A stretch of 64,000 bases of DNA from Paenibacillus dokdonensis (GCF_004916975.1 NZ_STGQ01000002.1:1006079-1070078), one strand, 5' to 3'; counted from the first letter of the stretch, positions 33,684 to 43,005 are shown. The notes: a model not told the origin generated them from the sequence alone. A program made the numbers and translations.

Positions 33684-33776
33684 TGGCTTTTGAATGCCTC
33701 CTTCATTTCTTTAAGTCGTTATCCCGAGTGTAAGCTTCTGGCATGATTTCTCCTATCGACTCAGCTTTCATCTGTC

Positions 33777-33790
33777 TTACATGATTGTAA
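33777..33790 (-). promoter_or_regulatory. BceR-type operator upstream of bceAB-like genes
   Basis: TTACATGATTGTAA is an exact fit to the TNACA-N4-TGTAA motif described for BceR-like regulators, and extends to a 6-bp inverted repeat CTTACA/TGTAAG. It lies 93 bases upstream of the ATPase start and downstream of the kinase gene, where an inducible promoter for the transporter is expected. Confidence 0.75.
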
Positions 33791-33822
33791 GATAAGCGTA
33801 AATACGAATGGCGGCTCCATGG

Positions 33823-34806
33823 TCAGAGAGCATACGGAAAACGGATACGGACCCGTGTGCCTTGCCCCTCGGTAGATTCCAGCTCGATCTGGTGGTTCAA
33901 TCTGCCGATAACCTCCTTAACGAGGTAGAGCCCCATCCCTGTAGACTCTTTGAAGCGCCTTCCATTTTCTCCTGTATAAAAAGGGCGGAACACCCGCGGA
34001 AGATCTGCCTTGGGAATGCCGGCGCCGCGGTCTTGTATCTCCAGAATGACTGCACGACCGTCGGTCTTTGCCGACAGGGTGACCTTCTGCCCGCTACCAG
34101 CCGAGTATTTAATGGCATTTGAAAGCAGCTGCTCGAGTATGAACCTCATCCATTTGGCATCCGTCCGCACGGACATGCTTTCATCGATAAGTACCTCGGG
34201 ATATACATGGCTGCGGATGAAATACCGTTTGTGTTCATGCACCGCCTCGCTTGTGATCTGCTGCAGGTTGACATCTTCCACGCTGAAGTCCTGCTCGAAT
34301 GTATCGAGCCGGGCCACATACAAAACCATTTCAAGACCTCTTCTCAAACGGTCTGATTCTTCCGAAATGCTGATCATCCGTTCGTCCTCTTCATCCTGTG
34401 TCACCATCTCGATGACAGAAAGTGGCGTTTTCATCTGATGTACCCATTGGTTCATAAAGGTAAGGTAGTCCTCGTTCTTACGTTCCCAGTTCTGCAGCAT
34501 ATTCTGATACTGTCTATACTGGGTTTCCATGAGTTCGCTGAGAGCTGACGGAAGTGGTGATGATTCATGTCTGTGCACGGATTCGGCCAGAGAATCGACA
34601 GGATGGGAGAGACGCTCATAAAAGCCGCGATGGGTGAAATAGCGGAAAACAAGATACCCGGCAAAGATAAACAATCCCAGCAAAAGGGCGTAAATAGCAG
34701 TAAGCGGATGATTGTAACCATCGAACCAGAAGACCATCAGTACAGCCAGAAGTTCGAACAAGGTAAAAATCAACAGAGAGAGATGTTCCCGGACGAATAG
34801 CCTCAT
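33823..34806 (-). CDS. BceS-type intramembrane-sensing histidine kinase
   Basis: 327 residues. Two helices (~10-28 and ~36-56) are separated by only a few external residues (GYNHPL), so there is no sensor domain; such kinases sense through the BceAB transporter. His123 is in WVHQMKTPLS, the form of the H-box typical of BceS. The ATPase has LLSNAIKYSAGSG, IQDRGAGIP and STGMGLYLVKEV. Its start overlaps the regulator gene by four bases. Confidence 0.92.
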   Translation of the reverse strand: MRLFVREHLSLLIFTLFELLAVLMVFWFDGYNHPLTAIYALLLGLFIFAGYLVFRYFTHRGFYERLSHPVDSLAESVHRHESSPLPSALSELMETQYRQYQNMLQNWERKNEDYLTFMNQWVHQMKTPLSVIEMVTQDEEDERMISISEESDRLRRGLEMVLYVARLDTFEQDFSVEDVNLQQITSEAVHEHKRYFIRSHVYPEVLIDESMSVRTDAKWMRFILEQLLSNAIKYSAGSGQKVTLSAKTDGRAVILEIQDRGAGIPKADLPRVFRPFYTGENGRRFKESTGMGLYLVKEVIGRLNHQIELESTEGQGTRVRIRFPYAL

Positions 34807-35507
34807 GGCAGGGGTTTGTCCTTCCAGGTCGAATGAAGCCGGTATCCCATTCCCCGAACGGTTTCCAGCGCGTCTTCAAGTCCAAGCTCCGCCAACCGTT
34901 TCCGCACCCGTGTAATATTGACGCTCAGCGTGTTATCATCCACGAAAGTATCGTCCCACAATTTCTCCAGAATGACCTCCCGGCTCACTACCCGCGGGCT
35001 CCGCTCCATCAAGGTTTCTATTAAAATGGTTTCTTTTTTGCTTAACGTTACGGTCTGGCTACCCAGTTTCAGCTCCATGCGTTCCGGATATAAAATCAAT
35101 CCCTCTTTTTCCACGGTGCGTTCTTCATTCTTCGAAGCATAATCACCGTAGACGCGCCGAAGCTGACTGCGGATTTTGGCCATCACAATTTCATAGTAAA
35201 AAGGCTTGGTGATAAAGTCGTCGGCCCCGTTCTCCAGTGCCATTATCTGATCCATTTTCTCGCTGCGAGCGGAGATGAAAATAATCGGGCAGGTCGATTT
35301 TTGCCGGATCTGGCGGCACCAGTAAAATCCGTCAAAGCTCGGGAGATTAATATCCAGAAGAACAATATGAGGCGTATGCTTTTCAAATTGTTCCAACACG
35401 TGATCAAAATCATGAATAACAATGCCGATATCTCCGTATTTTTCAATATGAGACTTCAGTAAGTCTGCAATTTTGGGATCGTCTTCAACGATTAATATTT
35501 TATACAT
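34803..35507 (-). CDS. BceR-type response regulator
   Basis: 234 residues of the OmpR family. The receiver has IVEDDPKIAD, phosphoacceptor Asp52 in VLLDINLPSFDG and Lys in DDFITKPFYYEI. The winged helix ends LSVNITRVRKRLAEL and VRGMGYRLHS. AGGAG lies about 9 bases before ATG 35507. With the overlapping kinase gene and the bceAB-like operon it forms a complete peptide-detoxification module; the operator at 33777 is its likely target. Confidence 0.92.
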   Translation of the reverse strand: MYKILIVEDDPKIADLLKSHIEKYGDIGIVIHDFDHVLEQFEKHTPHIVLLDINLPSFDGFYWCRQIRQKSTCPIIFISARSEKMDQIMALENGADDFITKPFYYEIVMAKIRSQLRRVYGDYASKNEERTVEKEGLILYPERMELKLGSQTVTLSKKETILIETLMERSPRVVSREVILEKLWDDTFVDDNTLSVNITRVRKRLAELGLEDALETVRGMGYRLHSTWKDKPLP

Positions 35508-35664
35508 ACCAATAGCTCCTACATCGTTTTATGGAATGAAAGTCGCTTTCTTCACATTATTATACATGGTACAGCCTTCTTCACTAAATGAAGTGTAGGG
35601 TCTTTTCATATAGACGTGATTTTTTCAGCATAACACTGCAGTGTTGGACATATAATTTAACAGA

Positions 35665-35679
35665 TTATAATAATTATAA
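35665..35679 (+). promoter_or_regulatory. Perfect PerR box
   Basis: TTATAATAATTATAA matches the PerR consensus TTATAATNATTATAA at every position. It lies just upstream of the -35 element of the catalase promoter. Confidence 0.85.
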
Positions 35680-35686
35680 TTTAATA

Positions 35687-35715
35687 TTGATTTTCATTAT
35701 CGCTTACGTTACAAT
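35687..35715 (+). promoter_or_regulatory. katA promoter
   Basis: TTGATT and TACAAT are separated by 17 bases. The promoter is bracketed by two PerR-type boxes, so peroxide would relieve repression. Confidence 0.7.
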
Positions 35716-35735
35716 AAACCACATCAGTTACTTAT

Positions 35736-35750
35736 TTAGAATTATTCTAA
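35736..35750 (+). promoter_or_regulatory. Second PerR/Fur-family box
   Basis: TTAGAATTATTCTAA is a perfect 7-1-7 palindrome, differing from the PerR consensus by one symmetrical change (T to G in the fourth position, matched by A to C). It is 25 bases before the katA start, downstream of the predicted transcription start. Confidence 0.7.
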
Positions 35751-35774
35751 TTTGATTATATATGAGGGGGAAAC

Positions 35775-37235
35775 ATGATTATGGCAAAACTCGCAACAAA
35801 TCAGGGCGTTCCAATCGGGGATAATCAAAATTCAAGAACGGCAGGACAAAATGGACCTACACTGCTGGAGGACTATCAGCTTCTGGAGAAGCTGGCGCAT
35901 TTTGACCGCGAACGTGTACCGGAGCGTGTTGTTCACGCCCGCGGTGCCGGAGCGCATGGTGTTTTCAAGCTGACAAACAGCATGAAGCGTTATACAAAGG
36001 CGGCATTTTTGCAAAATGAAGGGCTGGAAACGCCAGTGTTCGCCCGTTTTTCCACGGTTATTCACGGACAGCATTCCCCGGAGACGCTGCGGGATCCACG
36101 CGGATTCGCTGTTAAGTTTTATACGGAGGAAGGAAACTATGATTTCGTTGGCAATAACCTCCCGGTGTTTTTTATCCGTGACGCGATGAAGTTTCCGGAT
36201 ATGGTCCATTCTCTCAAGCCTGATCCACGCACGAATATTCAAGATTCAGACCGTTACTGGGATTTCATGTCGCTAACTCCTGAATCAACGAACATGATGG
36301 TGCATCTGTTCACGGATGAAGGCATTCCGGCGAACTACCGCCAGATGCGCGGATCGAGCGTCCATGCTTACAAATGGATCAACCAGTTCGGCAATATGGT
36401 GTACGTGAAGCTGCGCTGGGTTCCGAAACAGGGCGTGAAACATTTGAGCGGGGCCGAAGCTTCGGCCATTCAAGCGAACGACTTCAACCATGCCAGCCGT
36501 GATTTATATGAAGCGATTGAGCGCGGGGATTATCCGGAGTGGGATCTGTATGTGCAGGTGCTGGACCCTGCCGATCTGGACAGCTTCGATTTCAATCCGC
36601 TGGATGCGACGAAGGACTGGTTCGAAGAGGATGTCCCTTACCAACTGGTGGGAACGATGACGTTGAACCGGAATCCGGAAAATATTTTTGCGGAAACAGA
36701 GTCTGTTGGTTTCAATCCGGGTGTGCTTGTACCAGGCATCGAGCCTTCGGAGGATAAGATGCTGCAGGGGCGGTTGTTCTCCTACTCGGATACCCAGCGC
36801 CACCGCATTGGACCTAACTATCTGCAGCTTCCGATCAATTGCCCGTTTGCGCAGGTAAGCAACAACCAGCGTGACGGAGCGATGCCGATCAAACAGCAAA
36901 CGGACCGGATTAACTATGAACCGAACCGCTATCAGCATACGCCGAAAGAAGATCCGGCTTACCAGGATGTGCCGCAGCCTATTCAGGGCGTGATCTCCCG
37001 GGAGAAGATCAACAAACCGAATGATTTTGGCCAGGCAGGCCAAGTGTTCCGCAAATATACTCCAGAGGTTCAAGCACAGCTGGTCAGCAATCTGGCTGCC
37101 GATCTGGAGCATGTCGCAGAGCAGACCAAACTTCTTACCATCTGTAACTTTTACCGTGCGGATGAAGAGCTGGGCAAACGTCTGGCAGATGCTCTTCAAG
37201 TGGACCTGGCCCCGTTTCTTTCGCGGTTGTCGTAA
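35775..37235 (+). CDS. katA: Monofunctional haem catalase
   Basis: 486 residues, the usual small-subunit length. The active-site His54 is in RVVHARGAGAHG, Asn127 in DFVGNNLPVFFIRDA, and the proximal haem ligand Tyr337 in RLFSYSDTQRHR. It converts hydrogen peroxide to water and oxygen in the cytoplasm. GAGGGGG is about 5 bases before ATG 35775; ATG 35781 is an alternative. Two PerR boxes around the promoter point to peroxide induction, as for KatA of B. subtilis. It is monocistronic, with its own terminator. Confidence 0.95.
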   Translation: MIMAKLATNQGVPIGDNQNSRTAGQNGPTLLEDYQLLEKLAHFDRERVPERVVHARGAGAHGVFKLTNSMKRYTKAAFLQNEGLETPVFARFSTVIHGQHSPETLRDPRGFAVKFYTEEGNYDFVGNNLPVFFIRDAMKFPDMVHSLKPDPRTNIQDSDRYWDFMSLTPESTNMMVHLFTDEGIPANYRQMRGSSVHAYKWINQFGNMVYVKLRWVPKQGVKHLSGAEASAIQANDFNHASRDLYEAIERGDYPEWDLYVQVLDPADLDSFDFNPLDATKDWFEEDVPYQLVGTMTLNRNPENIFAETESVGFNPGVLVPGIEPSEDKMLQGRLFSYSDTQRHRIGPNYLQLPINCPFAQVSNNQRDGAMPIKQQTDRINYEPNRYQHTPKEDPAYQDVPQPIQGVISREKINKPNDFGQAGQVFRKYTPEVQAQLVSNLAADLEHVAEQTKLLTICNFYRADEELGKRLADALQVDLAPFLSRLS

Positions 37236-37259
37236 TTACAGTTCATAATCATTAAACTA

Positions 37260-37291
37260 AAACAGGACATCGCTTAAGCGATGCCCTGTTT
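37260..37291. terminator. Terminator of katA
   Basis: AAACAGG and CCTGTTT enclose a second perfect stem, CATCGCTTAAGCGATG, followed by TATTC. The symmetric form could act in both directions. Confidence 0.75.
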
Positions 37292-37348
37292 ATTCATATA
37301 TTGCCACAATTATGCGCTGTGAATAAGTGCTTATATTTATTGAAGGAG

Positions 37349-38458
37349 TTAAACACTGGAAACGGCTGCTGTGCCCGGCTCATGAACAATTTCGAGCTTA
37401 TCCTCAAGATATGCTTTATTGCTTATGACCGCCGGGTGTTGCGGCTGGAAATGCCGCGCAGCTTCGTTATGCCGGTAAGCGAGTTCGTGAAATCCGAGTC
37501 GGTCGTAGCAAACGCAAAGCTGCAGATGTGGCAGCCAGGTGGAGCAGCTTATGTTTTGCATGCCCCAGCTGCTGTCGGGTGCAGGGTTCTCGACCGCCTG
37601 CTTATACCAGAATACAGCGGAGCTGTATTCCTTTTTTTGCATGAAGTAATACCCCATACGGCAGCAAAACTCAGGGCGGGGCGGTCCATATTCAAATGAC
37701 TTCAGAGTACAGGCGAGTTCCCTAGAGCTGTCCCCCAGCTCATGATAGCAATCAGCAAGCTTGCCGCATGCTGCAATATTGTCTTCGATCCATCCCTTTT
37801 CATCATCCAGGAACTTCTGATAGTAGACGGCTGCCATTTCGAAATAACGGTGATCCTTCAGTTCATTGGCAAAATAGTAGACATCCCTTGGTGAGAAGAT
37901 CTCCCCTTTGGACTGTCTTTTCATATATATTTTCAAATTCCGGTCGTTGTCACGGTCATCACCGCAATGCGTCACGGCAATATCACTGTCGATGATTTGT
38001 CCTCCGACTTCAAGGTATTCATGAACGGCTCCGATCCAGCGGAACTGATTGCTTCTTTTTACAAGACGGTTGCGGCGCAGGCTGGACACCACGTTGGCAT
38101 GCTCGTCAAAAGCCAGATGATATTTCATGGTGACAGAATCGGTTTCAGGCTCCAAATCGCTTTTGAGAGCAATCAGCTTGGAAAGATCCTCTTCCATGAG
38201 AACGTCATCCGCATCGAGCCACAGGATATAATCCTTATCTGCTTGGCTGAAAGCATAATTGCGTGCGGCTGCGAAATCATCAATCCACTCGAAATCAAGA
38301 ACATGGCGGGTGAACTTGCGGGCAATCTGTTTCGTGCTATCCGTGGAGCCGGTATCGACGATGATAATCTGGTCGACAGCTCTATGTACCGAAGAAAGAC
38401 AGCGCTCCAGAGAGGTTTCCTCATTTTTGACGATCATGCACAAGCTGATACTTATCAT
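37349..38458 (-). CDS. Family 2 glycosyltransferase with TPR-like C-terminus
   Basis: 369 residues. The GT-A domain (1-~230) has SLCMIVKNEETSLERCLSSV, VDTGSTDSTKQIA and the DxD-type LWLDADDVL. From ~245 the sequence is helical repeat (YYFANELKDHRYFEMAAVYYQKFL, CGKLADCYHELGD, RMGYYFMQKKEYSSAVFWYKQAV), like SunS-type and 'tetratricopeptide glycosyltransferase' proteins of Bacilli that modify peptides or proteins. The acceptor is unknown. ATG 38458 is chosen because AAGGAG is about 12 bases upstream; longer in-frame starts lack a ribosome site. Confidence 0.85.
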   Translation of the reverse strand: MISISLCMIVKNEETSLERCLSSVHRAVDQIIIVDTGSTDSTKQIARKFTRHVLDFEWIDDFAAARNYAFSQADKDYILWLDADDVLMEEDLSKLIALKSDLEPETDSVTMKYHLAFDEHANVVSSLRRNRLVKRSNQFRWIGAVHEYLEVGGQIIDSDIAVTHCGDDRDNDRNLKIYMKRQSKGEIFSPRDVYYFANELKDHRYFEMAAVYYQKFLDDEKGWIEDNIAACGKLADCYHELGDSSRELACTLKSFEYGPPRPEFCCRMGYYFMQKKEYSSAVFWYKQAVENPAPDSSWGMQNISCSTWLPHLQLCVCYDRLGFHELAYRHNEAARHFQPQHPAVISNKAYLEDKLEIVHEPGTAAVSSV

Positions 38459-39062
38459 TTTATTATCACTCCTTGGAAGGGTAGATCTTTTAAACGGGAA
38501 TAACCCCCAAAACTTAGTAAGTGGTACAAATATCATGAATACATTTGGTATGGGGTGCGAAAAGGGCAACTCGAACGATTTCAGTCATTCATTTGTATGA
38601 CGTTAAATCAGAAAGCAGACCGCAGAAAAAGACCATGGCGTTCAGACAGTCTGATTTCGTCGCATTGAAAAACAAGGGTACGGATCTATGTTGGAATGAA
38701 TCATGTAGGAGAAAAAATGGATGAGTATTAATGAAAAGGTCTTTCAGCATGTGAAATGGAATGCCGAGGGTATAACCCGTCAGATATTGTGGATCAGGAG
38801 CCCTTTTTCATTCCTGAAAAGCAGTTTATACCGCTTAAGGGCATTCCTGTCCCATCGGGTAGTCATCAATAAAATAAGGTTTATCGAGACCGACAAATCT
38901 CCTCTTAAACTGAGCAGATTCGTTTGGTCCTTTTTTGTGTTATAGGGCGAACGATGCCGTAATTCAGCGGATTTTTCATTTTCATGAGGGAATAGACAAT
39001 ATATCCCATGTAAGTTATATTGGAACGTATAACGTGCTGCGCATGCAGGGAGGCAACATTCA
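38459..39062. other. 604-base stretch without a convincing gene
   Basis: The region holds an AAATCAGA/TCTGATTT inverted repeat (about 38611 and 38646) and one doubtful small frame, listed separately. No tRNA-like cloverleaf, riboswitch or terminator was recognised. Confidence 0.4.
38721..38945 (+). CDS. Doubtful 74-residue ORF
   Basis: ATG 38721 follows AGGAG by about 9 bases. The product is basic and Phe/Leu/Arg-rich and ends RFVWSFFVL, with no recognisable domain and no clear membrane helix. An antisense frame overlaps it. It may be a small basic protein or chance; translation evidence is absent. Confidence 0.2.
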   Translation: MSINEKVFQHVKWNAEGITRQILWIRSPFSFLKSSLYRLRAFLSHRVVINKIRFIETDKSPLKLSRFVWSFFVL

Positions 39063-39287
39063 TTGGAGAAGAAAATAACGCTACTAATCAGCTTTATCAT
39101 CGGATTTATGTTAATGCAGCTATCATCAGAGGAACCTTTGTCCCTCTTTAAGTCCTTTTTTGGATCCGTTACCAAAATTGAACCTTATCTCATCTATCTT
39201 CTGCAATTTATAGGCTTCATCCTGGTGATCTGGTCCATCATTCTAACCTTTAATGAGCTGATCAAGCTTCAAAAAAACAAATCATAA
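39063..39287 (+). CDS. Small two-helix membrane protein
   Basis: 74 residues from TTG 39063, with GGGAGG about 9 bases upstream. Two hydrophobic segments (~5-19 and ~41-62) are separated by a short polar loop, ending in the basic LIKLQKNKS. No family is recognised. A good terminator directly after it supports a real, separately transcribed gene. Function unknown. Confidence 0.55.
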   Translation: MEKKITLLISFIIGFMLMQLSSEEPLSLFKSFFGSVTKIEPYLIYLLQFIGFILVIWSIILTFNELIKLQKNKS

Positions 39288-39291
39288 AAGC

Positions 39292-39322
39292 AAAAAGCAC
39301 TGCCTACAGGCGGTGCTTTTTT
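39292..39322 (+). terminator. Terminator after the small membrane protein
   Basis: AAAAGCACTGCC pairs with GGCGGTGCTTTT (one G-U) around TACA, followed by T-run. Confidence 0.85.
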
Positions 39323-39485
39323 AGATTACACCTCGAAAAAGATCTAAATCTGAGAAGGTTCGTCGAAGACGCCTTTTTAATGATCTAGAACCTATATATT
39401 TTTTTAAAAATGGAAAACATTTCTGGCCCTTCGCTCGTCAAATAAGTGTAGTTATTTTATATAAGAAAGATTGAGGAGGAGAACC

Positions 39486-42400
39486 GTGAAAAAGCTTTGG
39501 GTTATGCTTGTGGCGGTACTGATGGTTGTTTCATTTTCTCTGCAGCCTGCGCAGGTGCAGGGGGCAGCCGCCCAAAAAATTAGTGTGTATGTGGACGGAG
39601 TCAAACTGAATCCGCTGCAGGCGCCCACTATGGTCAAAGGCAGAACGATGCTGCCGATGCGGGCGATTTTTGAAGCGTTTGATGCAAAGGTGTCGTGGAA
39701 CCAGAAGACCAGTACGGTAACCGCTACCCGAGATGATATTACGATCGTACTCAAAATAGGAGCGCAGACGGCAACGGTCAACAATCAAAGGATCGTACTG
39801 GATGTGCCTGCTCAAAATCTGTCGGGAACCACCATGGTTCCAGTCCGCTTCGTGAGCGAAACACTTGGCGCTGAAGTAAATTGGAATCAAGCCGCGCAGA
39901 CCGTAAGTATCATGACCTCGGATACCGCCGTTGGCTCCGTTTCTTATGTATCCGCACGTGTCGTTGGTAAAAACGGCGATGGTCGCGACCTGGAAGTAAG
40001 CTTTCCAAAAGTGCAGCGGGAATCGGATATCAGCGAATACCGTGTTCTGGTAGTCAAGTCCTCTAATGCATATGGCTTTACGCTGTCTCAGGCTCTTTCT
40101 ACCGGATCTTACACATCGGTGCAGCCGTCCGGATATGATCCGCTCGTGACATTGTCCGCACAGTCGAAGGATGTGAACGGTGATGTGTTGAAGGCTAATC
40201 AATCTTATAGCGTCTATGTACTCACAATAGGCAAAAGAGGCTCCAGCGCTTTATCCGGCGTTTCACCAACGGTCACATTGACCACAGCTTCACCGGTGAG
40301 CTCGGTTTCCAGCGTAAAAGCGAGTGATATTAATGATTATGGTGACGGCCGGGATATTTCGGTCAGCTTTAACCAGCCTCAAAATACAAGCAACATTCAG
40401 AACTACCGTGTCATGGTCGTGAAGACCAAGGATGCAGGCAGCTTTAGTCTCAATTCCGCCAATGCGGTTGCAAGCTCTAATTATACGACAGTTAGCAAGT
40501 CGAGCAGTACGACAATAACTTCAACATTAAATTCAACAACAAGAGATACTTCCGGTGAATATATTAAAAACGGCGTCTCCTATACCGTCTTTATCCTTTC
40601 TGTTGCTAACGGCAGCAATGCAACATCTCAGCTCTCCTCGGCATCATCCGCATTTACGCTGACCGCCAGCGCGATTGCGGCACCGGTCATTACCAAAGTG
40701 GAGGATGTCAGCAACTACGGGGACGGACGCGATCTGATGGTGCGTTTCAACAAATCATCCGATGAGTCTCGAATCGGTTCTTACCGTATCTTTGTGGTCA
40801 AGGACAGCAGAGCAAACAGCTTCAATCTGTCAGAAGCAAGCAGAGTGTCCAGTTCCTATTACACGGTGGTCAGCAAGACAGGGTACAATATTAACCAAAC
40901 CTTGTCGAGTGGAGCCAGGGATGTGGACGGATCGCTGATCAACCCGGGTGTGGCCTATCGCGTTTTCGTCATGGCCGTAGGAACCGGAAGTTACTCGGGT
41001 AGCTATTCGCTCTCGTCAGCTTCCTCTTCCATTGTGTTATACGGAAATACGGATGTATATGCACCAACGAACGTGAACGTTGCCGATGTCTCAGATTATG
41101 GGGATGGTCGTGATCTTCGTGTTTCGTTTACACGGGCTGCGGATGAAAGCAATCTGTACGGCTACCGGATTATGGTTGTGAAGGCTGCGGATGCTTATTA
41201 TTTCGATTTGGCGCAAGCCAATGCCGTATCCAGCTCTAATTACACTTCCGTAAATAAAGCGGGAAATACCATTACCCAAACTCTTTCCTCGGGCGCAAGA
41301 GACGTGAACGGTCAATCCATCCGTAATAACGTCAGCTACCGGGTCTTTGTACTCGCTGTAGGTTCATACAGTACGAATGCACTGTCGAGCTACTCTTCAG
41401 CCATTACGCTGACCGGAAACACAAGTGTATATCCGGCTGCCAATGTAACGGCCAGAGATATCGACGATAATAATAACGGAAGCGATATGGAAGTTACGTT
41501 TACGCGTGCGAAAGAAGATTATAACATTAATGAATACAGAATCATGGTTGTCAAAGAGTCTGATTACCCTTATTTCGATCTGACATCGGCCAATGCCGTG
41601 TCAAGCGGCAGCTATACCCGCATTACGGATGCCGGAAGCAAACAAAGCATTACCAAGACCCTCTCTTCCAGCGCGAAGGATATAAACGGCCAGGCGATTA
41701 AAAACAACGTTAAATACCGGGTGTTTGTGCTATCGGTAGGAGTAAACGGCTTCAACAATGCGCTATCATCTCCATCTGCTGGCATTACTTTGTCGCAAAG
41801 CTATACAGTGGGAGCAGCGAAGAATGTCAGTGCTCAGGATGTAGGAGACAATAATGATGGCCGCGATCTGCAGGTAACATTTAACCGTGCTGATAACGAT
41901 TCGGATATTCAGCACTACCGGGTTATGGTGGTGAAATCCTCGAAAGCAGGAAGATTTAATGAAACGGCTGCAAGCAATATAGGTGGTTCCAATTATACGG
42001 TCGTTGGCAAAAACAATAACAACAGCTATACAAGGACGCTGGACGCTGATTCCAGAGATACCGATGGAGATGCAATTACAAGTGATGTTTCCTACAAAGT
42101 GTATGTCCTCTCCGTTAGTAACCACGGTACGTATGCTCTCTCGGATGCTTCCGGTGATATTAAATTAGATACAACCGCACCTCTGGTAAGTAATTTGAGT
42201 GCAGTTGATGTTGATGATCAACATGATGCTAGAGACATTCAGGTATCTTTTGTAAAGGCAAAGGATGAAAGCAATATTCAAGAGTATAAAATATTTGTTG
42301 TAAAGGGCAGTATTGCGGGCAGCTTTGATCTTAAAGCAGCAAACAAGGCGAACAGCGCAGCACGTGCAGATACAGGCAGTAATTTCGATCAAGCGCTCCC

Positions 42401-42854
42401 CCAAAACGCAACGGATTCAGATGGAAGTAAAATCGTTGAAGATATGGAATATAAGGTATATGTCCTGTCTGTTGCCAAGTCCGGAACGAGCAGCCTGGCA
42501 AGTACGAAGACGGTTACTCTGAAAAACAACAGTGTCGGCGCACCTACGGATGTGAAGGCGTCATGGAATAAGGACGGGGCTCTTGAGGTTACTTTTACGA
42601 AAGCGGAAGGTCAGTCCTATTCCGTATTTCTCTCATCCAGCAAAATCTCGTTTGACGCTGTGGCAAAAAAAATAAAAACGTTAAGAACGGCTAGTAATGA
42701 TGAAACTCCGGTTACCTTCAACGCAGACGAAAAGGATTTTAACGGAGAAAAAATCGTACCGTCGAAAAATTACTACGTTTACGTACTCGCAAATGGGGAT
42801 AAAAAACAAGCCTTGTCTGCTTCGGTAGAAGTTAAAGCCGTCGCTGAGAAATAA
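39486..42854 (+). CDS. Secreted protein: copper-amine-oxidase-N-like domain plus eight ~125-residue repeats
   Basis: 1122 residues. A Sec signal peptide (~1-30, ending near QVQGAAA) is followed by one copper-amine-oxidase-N-like domain (~31-150: YVDGVKL..., GRTMLPMRAIFEAFDAKVSWN, MVPVRFVSETLGAEVNWNQ), common on Paenibacillus surface proteins. Then come eight beta-rich repeats, the last strongly divergent. The consensus is roughly DYGDGRDLxVSF, then ESNIxxYRxMVVK, then LSSGARDVNG and YRVFVLAVG. They resemble fibronectin III-like beta-sandwiches but carry a distinctive Asp/Gly/Asn loop. No LPXTG or SLH domain is visible. GTG 39486 is preferred because GAGGAGGAG lies about 7 bases upstream. Probably an adhesive or structural exoprotein. 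Confidence 0.8.
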   Translation: MKKLWVMLVAVLMVVSFSLQPAQVQGAAAQKISVYVDGVKLNPLQAPTMVKGRTMLPMRAIFEAFDAKVSWNQKTSTVTATRDDITIVLKIGAQTATVNNQRIVLDVPAQNLSGTTMVPVRFVSETLGAEVNWNQAAQTVSIMTSDTAVGSVSYVSARVVGKNGDGRDLEVSFPKVQRESDISEYRVLVVKSSNAYGFTLSQALSTGSYTSVQPSGYDPLVTLSAQSKDVNGDVLKANQSYSVYVLTIGKRGSSALSGVSPTVTLTTASPVSSVSSVKASDINDYGDGRDISVSFNQPQNTSNIQNYRVMVVKTKDAGSFSLNSANAVASSNYTTVSKSSSTTITSTLNSTTRDTSGEYIKNGVSYTVFILSVANGSNATSQLSSASSAFTLTASAIAAPVITKVEDVSNYGDGRDLMVRFNKSSDESRIGSYRIFVVKDSRANSFNLSEASRVSSSYYTVVSKTGYNINQTLSSGARDVDGSLINPGVAYRVFVMAVGTGSYSGSYSLSSASSSIVLYGNTDVYAPTNVNVADVSDYGDGRDLRVSFTRAADESNLYGYRIMVVKAADAYYFDLAQANAVSSSNYTSVNKAGNTITQTLSSGARDVNGQSIRNNVSYRVFVLAVGSYSTNALSSYSSAITLTGNTSVYPAANVTARDIDDNNNGSDMEVTFTRAKEDYNINEYRIMVVKESDYPYFDLTSANAVSSGSYTRITDAGSKQSITKTLSSSAKDINGQAIKNNVKYRVFVLSVGVNGFNNALSSPSAGITLSQSYTVGAAKNVSAQDVGDNNDGRDLQVTFNRADNDSDIQHYRVMVVKSSKAGRFNETAASNIGGSNYTVVGKNNNNSYTRTLDADSRDTDGDAITSDVSYKVYVLSVSNHGTYALSDASGDIKLDTTAPLVSNLSAVDVDDQHDARDIQVSFVKAKDESNIQEYKIFVVKGSIAGSFDLKAANKANSAARADTGSNFDQALPQNATDSDGSKIVEDMEYKVYVLSVAKSGTSSLASTKTVTLKNNSVGAPTDVKASWNKDGALEVTFTKAEGQSYSVFLSSSKISFDAVAKKIKTLRTASNDETPVTFNADEKDFNGEKIVPSKNYYVYVLANGDKKQALSASVEVKAVAEK

Positions 42855-42892
42855 TTTTTCGTCAAACAATCTTTCTTTGCAGCAGCACAAAG

Positions 42893-42924
42893 AGCATCGG
42901 ACCCTATCGGTCCGGTGCTTTTTT
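42893..42924 (+). terminator. Terminator after the repeat protein
   Basis: AGCATCGGACC pairs with GGTCCGGTGCT (one G-U) around CTATC, followed by six T. Confidence 0.9.
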
Positions 42925-43005
42925 GCTGTTCATTTCACTTTCTCGTATAAAGCGAACCATTCACGTCCATCCTTTAACTAAAAACAGCAAGGTGGGCGAA
43001 TTTAA

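Noticed and set aside
36504-37199. 231-residue antisense frame within katA
   Set aside because: A shadow of catalase codon use; no domain or start signal.
38780-39175. 131-residue minus-strand frame
   Set aside because: Overlaps the TTG-started small membrane protein that has a terminator; composition looks non-coding.
39960-42530. Long repeats that could suggest a mobile or tandem DNA element
   Set aside because: They are protein-level repeats, diverged at DNA level, in one reading frame.
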